From positions 62,001 through 126,000 of the forward strand of contig JAZKGE010000013.1 of the NCBI GenBank assembly GCA_040386075.1: a DNA stretch of 64,000 bases, written 5' to 3'. A program made the translations under genes and the position numbers. How positions within the stretch are numbered: position 1 is the first letter of the stretch; each line of letters opens with the position of its first letter. The notes below the pieces were generated by a model that was not told the origin of the DNA, made no database searches, and worked only from the letters and a program-made list of their open reading frames with translations. Positions 35,734 through 44,165 of this stretch are shown in pieces. Source of the DNA: UBA4416 sp040386075. GTDB lineage: Bacteria > Bacteroidota > Bacteroidia > B-17B0 > Aurantibacillaceae.

Positions 35734-36999
35734 CTAAGTCTTTTGCTTTTTCTTTTTAGCAGCAGGAAATAAAATATTGTTGAGGATTAAACGGTATCCG
35801 GGAGAGTTAGGGTGTAGACTCAGATCTGTTGGCGGGTCCTCTACCCTATGCTCATAATCTTCAGGATCATGGCCGCCATAAAACGTCCAGGTACCTTTTC
35901 CGTGATCACCGTGAATGTAGCGTGCTTCGTTATACGCTTTGGCTTCACCTAAAATTAAAATATTTTTCTTGATATAGGTTTTAGTGAATGCCGTTGTTTG
36001 TCCGTAAAATCCCTTAATGGTTTGCTCATGATTTTGACAAAGCATTGTTGGTACCGGATCCCATTTTGCTGAGAATTCGAATAAGGTAAATACATCATTG
36101 TCTTTGGTCATACCATACTGTCTGCGAGGCGTAGTAGCATCAATGGTTGAGAACTCATACTCATATGGATTTGTACTTAGCTGATATTTTTCGAAAGCAT
36201 ACCCCTTAGAATAATCAATTTTTTTATTCATTGCAGCATCGGCAGGATCGTGATCGAACATGGATTCACAAATGTCAATGCCTTCGGATGCTAAAGCAAT
36301 ATCATAACTATCGGTAGCACTGCACATGGCAAATAAAAAGCCCCCGGTAAATACATAATCATTTATTTTTTTGGCAACTGCCAGTTTCAACTCTGACACT
36401 TTTGTAAAACCCAGTTTTTTAGCGCGCTCTTCATTATCTTTCACTTCGCCCTGATACCAAGCTGTTTGATGGAAGCTAGCCCAAAACCTTCCGTACTGTC
36501 CGGTGAAATCTTCATGATGTAGATGCAACCAATCATAATCTTTTAGTTTATCGCCAATAATTTCTTCGTCATACACTACATCATACGGGATTTCTGAATA
36601 CTTCAAAACCAAGGTCACAGCATCATCCCAGGGTTGTTTTATTTTTGGTGAATAAACTGCAATACGTGGTGCTTTTTCCAGTTTGATCGCATCCTGGTTT
36701 ACTTCAGGGTTGGCAATATCAGCTAATATACCGTTTGCCTGTGCATCCGAAATGATCTCGTAACTAATACCACGAACGGTACATTCTGTAGTCACAGGCT
36801 TTGAATTAGGAATCAAAAAACTTCCTCCTCTGTAATTTGTTAACCACTGTATTTCGAGTTCTCCCTTTAAGGCCCAATAAGCTATACCATAAGACTTTAG
36901 GTGATTTTTTTGCGTCTCATCCATCGGGATCAAAATATAACTGCTAAAACATGGCAATGTGATGAGCAGGAACAGGGGAAATAAAAACAGTTTTTTCAT
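35734..36999 (-). CDS. Conserved secreted protein of unknown function
   Basis: 421 residues with a signal peptide (MKKLFLFPLFLLITLPCFSS) and a Lys-rich C-terminus. The sequence YILIPMDETQKNHLKSYGIA after the signal, RIAVYSP, the His/Asp/Glu-rich LHLHHEDFTGQYG, FTGGFLFAMCSATDSYD and WTFYGGHDPEDYEHR are memorable blocks. I associate the family with Bacteroidota proteins that databases have labelled asparagine synthetase B, but I see neither the N-terminal nucleophilic Cys nor the ATP-binding loop of AsnB. The GGFLFAMCSATDS stretch looks like a class I glutamine-amidotransferase-like or ThuA-like fold with a Cys in an elbow. Function unassigned. Confidence 0.7.
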   Translation of the reverse strand: MKKLFLFPLFLLITLPCFSSYILIPMDETQKNHLKSYGIAYWALKGELEIQWLTNYRGGSFLIPNSKPVTTECTVRGISYEIISDAQANGILADIANPEVNQDAIKLEKAPRIAVYSPKIKQPWDDAVTLVLKYSEIPYDVVYDEEIIGDKLKDYDWLHLHHEDFTGQYGRFWASFHQTAWYQGEVKDNEERAKKLGFTKVSELKLAVAKKINDYVFTGGFLFAMCSATDSYDIALASEGIDICESMFDHDPADAAMNKKIDYSKGYAFEKYQLSTNPYEYEFSTIDATTPRRQYGMTKDNDVFTLFEFSAKWDPVPTMLCQNHEQTIKGFYGQTTAFTKTYIKKNILILGEAKAYNEARYIHGDHGKGTWTFYGGHDPEDYEHRVEDPPTDLSLHPNSPGYRLILNNILFPAAKKKKQKT

Positions 37000-37036
37000 G
37001 GCAATTGTGAATCCTAAGGTAAGAAATCCTTTGCTG

Positions 37037-37055
37037 ACAGCTAGTTAATAGCTGT
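37037..37055 (-). terminator. Possible weak terminator after the SnoaL-like gene
   Basis: A 7-bp perfect stem ACAGCTA/TAGCTGT with a 5-nt loop, about 10 bp past the stop of the minus-strand gene at 37064. The T-run is poor, so this is tentative. Confidence 0.3.
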
Positions 37056-37063
37056 TAAATTTA

Positions 37064-37435
37064 TTAACCGTGGTAAACCCTGGAGAAAACTATCAGTCCA
37101 TCTTCTATCTGCAATACTTCGCCAACCGAAAGATCTTCCTCTCCCGAAACATGACGTATGTATTCCATGAATACCTGACCTTCATCTGCTGTAAGTTTAA
37201 TGACGTCGTATTGCAAGGATGGCAATCTGTTAAAAGCATCTTTCCACCATTCACGCAAGGCCTGTTTGCCTTTAATGAGTCCTTTGGTTTCGGGTATGCG
37301 TATTTTCAATTTTGGGCTATAGTGCTGAGCTTCGTTGTGGTACAAGGAGAGCAACTTTTCCAGATCGTGTTCATTAAATGCAGCAAACCATTTGGTTGCT
37401 ATTTCTTTGTTGTAAAGGGTCTTATTATCTTTCAT
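37064..37435 (-). CDS. SnoaL/NTF2-like protein
   Basis: 123 residues from the Met that starts MKDNKTLYNKEIATKWFAAF. A longer frame exists but would run through the neighbouring gene. The cone-like NTF2/SnoaL pattern is clear: an N-terminal helix with WFAAFNEHDLEKLLSLY, then AQHYSPK, GKQALREWWKDAF, LPSLQYDVIKL and strands to the end. Members are small polyketide cyclases, isomerases or ligand-binding proteins, and the substrate cannot be inferred. It begins 2 bp after the stop of the first small zinc-finger/lipobox gene and is probably co-transcribed with the trio. Confidence 0.78.
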   Translation of the reverse strand: MKDNKTLYNKEIATKWFAAFNEHDLEKLLSLYHNEAQHYSPKLKIRIPETKGLIKGKQALREWWKDAFNRLPSLQYDVIKLTADEGQVFMEYIRHVSGEEDLSVGEVLQIEDGLIVFSRVYHG

Positions 37436-37437
37436 AG

Positions 37438-37851
37438 TTAATTCATAGGCGATTTTTGTGTAGGCGGTGAAATCGAAGCAGTTGTGTCGCTTTCTAAATA
37501 TTTTCCATTTTGTCCATATGCGGGTGCACCTTGTCTTCTTATTCTGCAACCGGTTAACACAAGAATTCCAATAATAAAAACAGCCAGAAATTTTAGTTTC
37601 TTATGCTGTAAATAAGAAATGAGCTGATCGACTTTACGCTCGTGCTTTACATCCCAACTGTTAAAAGTGCCACAGGTATTTTTAATGGAATGCGTTTGAA
37701 AATATGACGTGATCTCATCAGGTGTTTTATTTGTAAAATCAACCACAGATGTCTGGCAAACCGGACAAAATTTGCCCCTTTCGTCAGATCCTGTAGATTC
37801 AAGTTTAACAAAGCAAGGCCTTTTTATTTCTATCTGAGGAGATGATTTCAT
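37438..37851 (-). CDS. Small zinc-ribbon-like protein with internal lipobox, copy 3 of 3
   Basis: 137 residues. The N-terminal domain has Cys13, the pair FCPVC (Cys29, Cys32) followed by VVDFTNKTPDEI, and Cys60 in NTCGTF, which looks like a four-Cys metal site. This is the short domain found ahead of other modules in Bacteroidota proteins (pattern C..C..C..VxDFT..CG.F). Then comes a Lys-rich n-region, a hydrophobic stretch FLAVFIIGILVLTGC ending in a lipobox (Cys102) and a 35-residue polar tail. The layout is a lipoprotein signal peptide placed mid-chain. The start overlaps the upstream paralogue by 4 bp (ATGA). Confidence 0.8.
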   Translation of the reverse strand: MKSSPQIEIKRPCFVKLESTGSDERGKFCPVCQTSVVDFTNKTPDEITSYFQTHSIKNTCGTFNSWDVKHERKVDQLISYLQHKKLKFLAVFIIGILVLTGCRIRRQGAPAYGQNGKYLESDTTASISPPTQKSPMN

Positions 37852-38234
37852 TTAAAAGCCTTTGATTGAATTTGTTTTTTTGCTGAATGAGCAAACGCGT
37901 TGGCAGCCCTAACCTTTCCTCTCGTCCTGCATCCGGATAAGGCTAACGCTCCAATAATAAAAAACGCTAAAAATTTTAATCGTTTATTTTGTAAATACAC
38001 AATAAGACGATTTGTTCTACTGTCGGATTTTAAATCCCAACTATTAAACGTACCGCAGGTATTTTGATGTCTCTTTCCTTGAAAATATTGAGCAATTTCT
38101 TCCGGAGATTTTTTTGTAAAGTCAACGACTGTTGTTTGACAAACAGAACAAAAAGTACCACTTGAATCTGACTTTATAGAGTCAAAATTTACTAAACATG
38201 GTTTTTTTATTTCTACCTGAAAAGATGGGTTCAT
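37848..38234 (-). CDS. Small zinc-ribbon-like protein with internal lipobox, copy 2 of 3
   Basis: 128 residues, colinear with its two neighbours: Cys13, FCSVC (Cys29, Cys32), VVDFTKKSPEEI, NTCGTF (Cys60), then NKRLKFLAFFIIGALALSGC with the lipobox Cys at 102, the same spacing as in copy 3. The tail after the Cys is 26 residues, basic and unlike the other tails. Conservation of spacing while the tail diverges suggests that the domain and the lipobox matter while the tail varies. It lies 2 bp after copy 1 and overlaps copy 3 by 4 bp, so translation is probably coupled. Confidence 0.8.
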   Translation of the reverse strand: MNPSFQVEIKKPCLVNFDSIKSDSSGTFCSVCQTTVVDFTKKSPEEIAQYFQGKRHQNTCGTFNSWDLKSDSRTNRLIVYLQNKRLKFLAFFIIGALALSGCRTRGKVRAANAFAHSAKKQIQSKAFK

Positions 38235-38236
38235 TT

Positions 38237-38623
38237 TTACTTTACGTTTTCTATTGAGTTTGTTTTTTCATCTAAAAACCTTGTAGCACCATAGCCTGAT
38301 GTAGTATGTTTTTTTGTTTTGCAACCTGTTAAAACCAATAAACCTGTAACAACTACCGCAACAAATTTTAATTGGTTAGAATGTAAAAATGAAATAAAAT
38401 TATCCAATCTATTACCTGTCTTTATATCGCTGGTTTTAAAAATACCGCAATTCTTTTTACCGGCATGCATTTGAAAGTATAATGCAATTTCATCGGGAGT
38501 CTTATTGGTAAAATCAATAACGGATGTTTGGCATACATTACAAAATCTTCCGTTTGCATCAGGAGTCATTGTATTAAGATCTACCTTGCAGGGCTTTTTA
38601 ATTTCAACCAGTGCATTTTGCAT
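38237..38623 (-). CDS. Small zinc-ribbon-like protein with internal lipobox, copy 1 of 3
   Basis: 128 residues from the Met that aligns with the other copies (MQNALVEIKKPC); 18 further codons are open upstream but lack counterparts. It has Cys12, FCNVC (Cys28, Cys31), VIDFTNKTPDEI and NCGIF (Cys59), then QLKFVAVVVTGLLVLTGC with lipobox Cys101 and a 27-residue tail. The tail contains YGATRFLD, which resembles the C-terminal YGNTRFLD of the PorP protein at 45902. It is the first gene of a four-gene minus-strand run (three copies plus the SnoaL-like gene) and is divergent from the UbiD gene. Confidence 0.8.
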   Translation of the reverse strand: MQNALVEIKKPCKVDLNTMTPDANGRFCNVCQTSVIDFTNKTPDEIALYFQMHAGKKNCGIFKTSDIKTGNRLDNFISFLHSNQLKFVAVVVTGLLVLTGCKTKKHTTSGYGATRFLDEKTNSIENVK

Positions 38624-38743
38624 ATCGCTGTTATTTGTATACAAGTTACGAAAAAATAAATTAGTTAGTATGTGCATAAAGATTCTTTTTAATAACTAGA
38701 ATATTAAGTTAAACCTCTTTATATTTAAACTGTTAATATTACT

Positions 38744-40579
38744 ATGGGATACAAGAGTTTAAAGGCCTGTTTGGATGATCTGGAAAAGAATGGTCATCTT
38801 ATACGCATCAAGGAAGAAGTTGATCCTGAACTGGAAATGGCAGCTATACATTTGCGTGTTTATGAAATGGGCGGACCTGCATTACTTTTTGAAAACGTGA
38901 AGGGCACATCATTTCAATGTGCTTCTAATATTTTTGGGACTTTAGACAGAAGTAAATTTATTTTCAGAGATACCTTTTCAAAAATTCAAACACTTATTGA
39001 AATTAAGAACAATCCAATTAAGGCTCTTAAGAATCCCTTTAAATACCTGGATGTTTCTTTAACTGCATTATCTGCTTTACCTTTAAAAAATCCTTTATCC
39101 AAGCCGGTTTTATTTAAAGAAACAACCATTGATCAATTACCATTGATAAAACACTGGCCAAAAGACGGTGGCGCTTTTATAACCTTGCCTCAGGTTTACA
39201 GCGAAGACATTGATAAACCTGGCATTAATCATTCTAATTTAGGAATGTATCGCATTCAATTGAATGGTAATGACTATTTATTGAACAAAGAAATTGGTCT
39301 GCATTATCAGATTCATCGCGGTATTGGTGTTCATCAAAGCAAGGCTAACAAACAAGGCAAGCCTTTAAAGGTTTCTATTTTTATTGGTGGTCCGCCAAGT
39401 CACTCCGTTTCTGCTGTAATGCCTTTGCCCGAAGGGTTGAGTGAAATGACCTTTGCAGGCGCTTTAGCAAACAGAAGATTTAGATATGTATACAGAGATG
39501 GCTTTTGTGTTAGTACCGATGCTGATTTTGTAATTACGGGAGAAATTTATCCTAATGAAAATAAACCTGAAGGTCCGTTTGGCGATCATTTAGGATATTA
39601 TAGTTTAACACATGATTTCCCTTTGATGCGTGTACATAAAGTTTATCACCGGGAAAATGCTATATGGCCATTTACGGTGGTTGGAAGGCCACCACAGGAA
39701 GATACCAGTTTCGGGCAGATCATTCATGAGCTTACCGGAGATGCCATTAAATTTGAATTGCCTGGTGTAAAAGAAGTTCATGCAGTTGATGCAGCAGGTG
39801 TTCACCCATTATTATTAGCAATAGGTAGTGAACGTTATACGCCATATGATCAAACCAAACAGCCAGCCGAATTATTGACCATTGCTAATCATATTTTAGG
39901 CAAAGGACAATTAAGTCTGGCAAAATATTTATTTATCACGGCAGACGAAACAAATAAAATTTCAACACATCATGAAGCTGAGTTTTATCAATTTATGCTT
40001 GAACGTATCAATTTAAAACGCGACCTGCATTTTTATACCAACACAAGTATAGATACCCTTGATTACAGCGGTACGGGACTTAATACAGGAAGTAAGTTGG
40101 TGGTTGCTGCCTATGGCGATAAGGTGAGAGATCTGTCAAAAACTATTTCTAATGATCTAAACGAATTACAAGCTTTCAAAAATCCACAGGTAGCCATACC
40201 GGGTGTATTGGTTTTACAAACATCAAAGTTTGAGAGTTACGAAAAAGCAATACAGGAATTTGTAAATTTGAATGAAGAAATAAAACGAAAACATTTGGAT
40301 CTTTCGGGTTTCCCAATGATCGTAATTGTTGATGATGCTTCCTTTACAGCGGCTACTCTTAAGAACTGGTTATGGGTAACCTTTACGCGTTCGAACCCAA
40401 GTCACGATATTTATGGGGTCAATTCAAATATTCAATTCAAACACTTTGGTTGCGACAATATGATCATCGATGCGCGCATTAAACCGCATCACGCACCGGT
40501 ATTAGAAAAAGATTCTGCAATAGAAAAAAAGGTTGATAAGCTCTTTGAAAAAGGTGGAAGTTTATTCGGTATAAAATAA
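38744..40579 (+). CDS. UbiD-family prenylated-FMN decarboxylase
   Basis: 611 residues, the length of the longer UbiD-family members. Blocks that fit are MGYKSLKACLDDLEKNGHL at the start, the prFMN/metal-binding region (PQVYSEDIDKPGINHSNLGMYRI and DYLLNKEIGLHYQIHRGIGVH, split here), IFIGGPPSH, YVYRDG, ITGEIYPNENKPEGPFGDHLGYY (the Glu-Gly-Pro-Phe-Gly-Asp active-site motif) and VVGRPPQED. Known members decarboxylate aromatic or polyene acids, with roles in ubiquinone or menaquinone synthesis. In Bacteroidota a menaquinone role is likely. The cofactor-forming UbiX is not in the window. It ends at a bidirectional terminator. Confidence 0.88.
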   Translation: MGYKSLKACLDDLEKNGHLIRIKEEVDPELEMAAIHLRVYEMGGPALLFENVKGTSFQCASNIFGTLDRSKFIFRDTFSKIQTLIEIKNNPIKALKNPFKYLDVSLTALSALPLKNPLSKPVLFKETTIDQLPLIKHWPKDGGAFITLPQVYSEDIDKPGINHSNLGMYRIQLNGNDYLLNKEIGLHYQIHRGIGVHQSKANKQGKPLKVSIFIGGPPSHSVSAVMPLPEGLSEMTFAGALANRRFRYVYRDGFCVSTDADFVITGEIYPNENKPEGPFGDHLGYYSLTHDFPLMRVHKVYHRENAIWPFTVVGRPPQEDTSFGQIIHELTGDAIKFELPGVKEVHAVDAAGVHPLLLAIGSERYTPYDQTKQPAELLTIANHILGKGQLSLAKYLFITADETNKISTHHEAEFYQFMLERINLKRDLHFYTNTSIDTLDYSGTGLNTGSKLVVAAYGDKVRDLSKTISNDLNELQAFKNPQVAIPGVLVLQTSKFESYEKAIQEFVNLNEEIKRKHLDLSGFPMIVIVDDASFTAATLKNWLWVTFTRSNPSHDIYGVNSNIQFKHFGCDNMIIDARIKPHHAPVLEKDSAIEKKVDKLFEKGGSLFGIK

Positions 40580-40593
40580 AAATGCATTCAATA

Positions 40594-40625
40594 AAAAAGC
40601 CCTTCGAAACATCGAAGGGCTTTTT
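40594..40625. terminator. Bidirectional intrinsic terminator between ubiD-family gene and gldN
   Basis: A perfect 14-bp stem (40594-40607 with 40612-40625) with AGCCCTTCGA core, 4-nt loop, and A/T tracts on both sides, so it can end transcripts from either convergent gene. Confidence 0.9.
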
Positions 40626-40642
40626 AATTTTATATCATTAGA

Positions 40643-41512
40643 TTAGAAATGCCATAAATCATGTTCCCATCTGAAAATATCATTTTTGATACGGTCAGAT
40701 TCTAACAAGGCATCAATACCTTTTGAGTAACGTTCGATCGTTCTGTCATACACGTTAGTTTCTCTGGTTGCAACCGAAGAGAACTGACGTTTCCAGAAAA
40801 TATCTTCAAATGTTCTGCGCTCAGCATCATTTTTAGCATTGTATACTTCGTGTTTAGCAAAGAATGGGCGACATGCAGGGAAATATGTATAGAACAAAGG
40901 GAATTCGCCTAATTCAACTCTTTTTGGGTTGATAACATTAAAGCCCATTGCTAAAATACGTACCTCTAACACTGATTTTTGTTTGTCAAAGAACCAGTCT
41001 TCTTTTAATTCCAAAGAAGAGAAAAATTCAAATGTCCATGTAGAATCTACTGCACCGGGTTTCTTAACCATATAGGACGCTCCAGCAGCATCAAATTCTT
41101 CTACATCTGCCGAATCTTCTCTGATAACCATTTTATCACGAATAACAGATAGTTCTAAAGGTTGTAAGAACTCATCATCCTTGAAAGCAATGATCTGTCC
41201 TGATAAAATATATTTAGAAACAACTTGCATTAAAGAGATCCTGCTAACAACCTGCTCAACCGGGTAATACAATTGCTGGTTTTGCTTTTCGCGCATGTCT
41301 AGTTTTCTCCAAACACGTTTCTCCCAGGTTACATCACCTTCACGAAGATGAGTGTATGGAATGAAACGTCTGTTAGTAGAGTTTTCCTTGTCATAAATTC
41401 CATCTCTGTAATCTCCAGGCTGGAAAACACTTTGTTGGGCATTTACGTTTAAAGCTACTATGTAGAAAATAGCTAAAAATAAAACATGTTTGAACCTTAT
41501 CATATTACTCAT
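40643..41512 (-). CDS. gldN: Type IX secretion / gliding protein GldN (PorN)
   Basis: 289 residues with a signal peptide (MIRFKHVLFLAIFYIVALNVNAQ after two or three extra residues). The mature part has family-typical NRRFIPYTHLREGDVTWEKR, VWRKLDMREKQNQ and the C-terminal EDIFWKRQFSSVATRETNVYDR segment (split). GldN is periplasmic and forms, with GldK, the ring-like complex under the outer membrane of the T9SS. It is last in the gldK-L-M-N order, 16 bp after gldM, and ends at the bidirectional terminator. Start could be 41512 or 41503; both keep the signal. Confidence 0.92.
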   Translation of the reverse strand: MSNMIRFKHVLFLAIFYIVALNVNAQQSVFQPGDYRDGIYDKENSTNRRFIPYTHLREGDVTWEKRVWRKLDMREKQNQQLYYPVEQVVSRISLMQVVSKYILSGQIIAFKDDEFLQPLELSVIRDKMVIREDSADVEEFDAAGASYMVKKPGAVDSTWTFEFFSSLELKEDWFFDKQKSVLEVRILAMGFNVINPKRVELGEFPLFYTYFPACRPFFAKHEVYNAKNDAERRTFEDIFWKRQFSSVATRETNVYDRTIERYSKGIDALLESDRIKNDIFRWEHDLWHF

Positions 41513-41528
41513 TTTTAAATTAAATCGA

Positions 41529-43196
41529 TTATCTGTTTACCTTGATCGCAGAAGTAACTGAAGTTACTTTTCCATCCGGGCCTTTAATTTTTGCGTCAAT
41601 ATAAACTTTAGAACCAACATCAGCCGTAGCTAATACTTGTTTTCCTGTTGCATCTAAGTTATTTCCGTTACCTGCTGATGAACCTAATTTACCTTTAGAT
41701 TTACCAACAACCTCCCAAGACATTACAACGTAGTTAGCCTGAAAATCAAATCCGTTAGCACCTGCACCAAGACCGCTGATCATCCCCAATTCACTCTTTT
41801 TTAATTCCTGTGGAGCAAATTTACCGCTCAGTTTTAATTCTGGTTTTGGTAAAGGTTTTACACGGAATTTAATTGGAGGCCCTTGAGATTTAACACCATC
41901 TTTAGTTTTTGCAGAAACAGAAACCATACACTCACCTGTACTACCAAATGTGAATTCGTATTTACCGTTTCCTTTAGGTGCAACTCTTACACCAGCTCCT
42001 GTAGCGCTAACGCTAATATCTGCCGGAGAAATACCTGCTGCTGCTGCTGTAACCGGATTAGGCACACCTGCGTAAAATACATTCATTTGATCAGCAGACA
42101 CACTGGCTCCTGATTTAGCTACTTTATAAGCACCTGTAAATGGATAGTATTTAAAAGTTCCATCAGGGTTCTTGTATTTAATTACCCCTTTGTACTCCTG
42201 ATCACCTTCGCCACCTGTACTTACAGAATATTTACCTTCGCCACCAACAACGTTAACCAATGTTCCTTTAGCTCCACCAGCTGCTGCTGCTGAATCCACA
42301 CCAATTAAAATTTCCATGTCACCTGCTGCTAATTTAGAAGAAGATGCTGCTAAGAAGATATCTGCTTCGTAAGGCTGACCAGCTGCAATGTATGAAGATG
42401 GAGCAACAACACGAGCTTTGATCGCGTCAAATTTGATAGCTAATTTACCACTTGCTGCAGAGAATGTTAATAGCACTTCTGCTTCAACGTTCTTTAAATC
42501 CGTTTGAAATTTATTTAAGTTAGTGTAAACCGCTGCTAAAGGTAAATGGTAGAAGTTATCCATCTCCCAGTTAAATTCAACACCATCTTCCACACGCTTA
42601 CTATCTGTTGGTTTAATAGATGCAAATTTCTTTTTGATCCCTTCATAATCTTCTGCTAAGAATTTTGTTTTTGGATCTTTTTGCATTCCATCAACCATTG
42701 CAACTAGTTTATCATGCAAACCATTTAATTTCTGACGTAATTCATAAGCTGTAAAAGGACCTTTTTCTGGTTCTTTAGGCTCAGAGATACCTAACACATG
42801 ACTAGGAACATCATAGTCATCCATTTTCTCCATGTTACGAAGATTCAATGTATCAGCGATCTTTTCGTTCTCCTGAGCTGTAGGCTCAGTGTGAGCAACA
42901 ATTTTAGCTCTTAACTCGCTGATATAATGATCAACTTCATTAATTAATTTTTGTGCTTCCAGAGCTTTCTCATAATATGGTTTTGCAGCAGCATTACCAC
43001 CTATAGAGTTTTGAAATGCGTCTGTTACACGTTTATTATTTTCTGTTAAATTCTTTTTTGATTTAACTAAACTTTCGTTTACAGATAAATAACCCTGTAA
43101 AATTTGTTTAGATACGTTCATCGCCAAAAGCGCTGTCAGTACGAGATACATCATACCGATCATCTTCTGCCTTGGTGTTTCTTTACCGCCTCCCAT
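41529..43196 (-). CDS. gldM: Type IX secretion / gliding motor protein GldM (PorM)
   Basis: 555 residues. A short cytoplasmic N-terminus (GGGKETPRQKM) is followed by one membrane helix (MIGMMYLVLTALLAMNVSK) and a long periplasmic part: an alpha-helical bundle to about 220, then beta-domains ending in a C-terminal Ig-like domain, as in known GldM dimers. In Flavobacterium and Porphyromonas GldL and GldM form the proton-driven inner-membrane motor that powers secretion and gliding. Family length is normal. The gene lies 96 bp downstream of gldL, an interval that contains an unusually good 15-bp hairpin. Confidence 0.94.
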   Translation of the reverse strand: MGGGKETPRQKMIGMMYLVLTALLAMNVSKQILQGYLSVNESLVKSKKNLTENNKRVTDAFQNSIGGNAAAKPYYEKALEAQKLINEVDHYISELRAKIVAHTEPTAQENEKIADTLNLRNMEKMDDYDVPSHVLGISEPKEPEKGPFTAYELRQKLNGLHDKLVAMVDGMQKDPKTKFLAEDYEGIKKKFASIKPTDSKRVEDGVEFNWEMDNFYHLPLAAVYTNLNKFQTDLKNVEAEVLLTFSAASGKLAIKFDAIKARVVAPSSYIAAGQPYEADIFLAASSSKLAAGDMEILIGVDSAAAAGGAKGTLVNVVGGEGKYSVSTGGEGDQEYKGVIKYKNPDGTFKYYPFTGAYKVAKSGASVSADQMNVFYAGVPNPVTAAAAGISPADISVSATGAGVRVAPKGNGKYEFTFGSTGECMVSVSAKTKDGVKSQGPPIKFRVKPLPKPELKLSGKFAPQELKKSELGMISGLGAGANGFDFQANYVVMSWEVVGKSKGKLGSSAGNGNNLDATGKQVLATADVGSKVYIDAKIKGPDGKVTSVTSAIKVNR

Positions 43197-43242
43197 AATG
43201 CTATGCTATTTTTTTTAGATTAAATGTTTAAATAAGTTTATA

Positions 43243-43277
43243 GAAAATGAATGAAAGAAAATCTTTCATTCATTTTC
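43243..43277. other. 15-bp perfect hairpin between gldL and gldM
   Basis: GAAAATGAATGAAAG (43243-43257) pairs exactly with 43263-43277 around a 5-nt loop, right after the gldL stop and before gldM. In minus-strand RNA it has an A/U-rich stem without a strong U-run, so it could be a partial terminator, an mRNA-stabilising or processing site that sets different GldL and GldM levels. Confidence 0.65.
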
Positions 43278-43292
43278 GTAGTGAGTTAACTA

Positions 43293-44087
43293 TTATTTGT
43301 TGAAATTCATAGCACCTAACATGTTACCATAAATGGTATTCAGTGCTGTTAAATTAGTAGATAACGTAGACATTTCCTGACGATACTTTTTAGTATCTTC
43401 AACTGAATCGTGTAAGTTTTTCATCAATTCTCCTAATCCACCGTAGAATTTCTCAGTAGCTTCTAAGTGCGTACGAGAACCTTGTAATTGCAATTCGTAA
43501 GTAGCATTTAAAGCTGATAAGTTTTTAGATACGCTGTTTAAAGAAGTACCAATTGAAGAACCAGCATCATTAGACTCTGCTAAGCTAGAAATTGATTCTG
43601 CTGCTTTGCTATAAGTATCAGCTAAGTGAGATACATTTTTAGATGCATTTTTCACGCTGTCAACGTATTCGTTAGTAGCTACAGTTGCGTTGCTGATATC
43701 AGCTAATTTATTAGCGTTATCGCCAATAGCACGCATACCTGATCCTAAACTTTCAATTAATTCAGGTCCGATCTTAGCGTCAGCCAACATTGCATCTAAT
43801 TGTGCAGATACTGGTAAACCGCTTTCCAATTTTGCTTCTTCTTCGTGACCACCCATACCACCTAATTCAGGGTATGCTAATGACCAGTCATACTCTTCAT
43901 GTGGAATATCAACCGCGAAAAGACAGAATAATATAGCCTCTGTACCTAAACCACCAATTAAGGCAGCAGAAGCACCTGGCCAGTGCATAATTTTAAATAA
44001 CGCTCCAATGATTACGATAGCTGCACCGAAACATGATGCCAAGTGTAAATACTTTTTAAAACCGGTTACTTTAGGAAGTTTGCTCAT
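43293..44087 (-). CDS. gldL: Type IX secretion / gliding motor protein GldL (PorL)
   Basis: 264 residues with two membrane helices near the N-terminus: ASCFGAAIVIIGALFKIMHW and ALIGGLGTEAILFCLFAVDIP (trimmed). The signature KIMHWPGASAALIGGLGTEA, including the acidic residue in the second helix thought to take part in proton flow, is intact. The rest is a long cytoplasmic coiled-coil-like region, rich in Ser/Ala/Asn and without Cys or Trp. With GldM it forms the rotary-type motor of the T9SS. It is 78 bp downstream of gldK and 96 bp upstream of gldM. Confidence 0.94.
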   Translation of the reverse strand: MSKLPKVTGFKKYLHLASCFGAAIVIIGALFKIMHWPGASAALIGGLGTEAILFCLFAVDIPHEEYDWSLAYPELGGMGGHEEEAKLESGLPVSAQLDAMLADAKIGPELIESLGSGMRAIGDNANKLADISNATVATNEYVDSVKNASKNVSHLADTYSKAAESISSLAESNDAGSSIGTSLNSVSKNLSALNATYELQLQGSRTHLEATEKFYGGLGELMKNLHDSVEDTKKYRQEMSTLSTNLTALNTIYGNMLGAMNFNK

Positions 44088-44165
44088 AGCTCTTTGTTTT
44101 GTTTAGTTAGTGATTTGTTTTGATTTAGTTGGTTGTGTTTATTGTTGTGTTTGTGTTTTTATTTT

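Noticed and set aside
37436..37549. N-terminal extension of the SnoaL-like protein
   Set aside because: The extra 38 codons run through the upstream small zinc-ribbon gene, and the family fold starts at the later Met.
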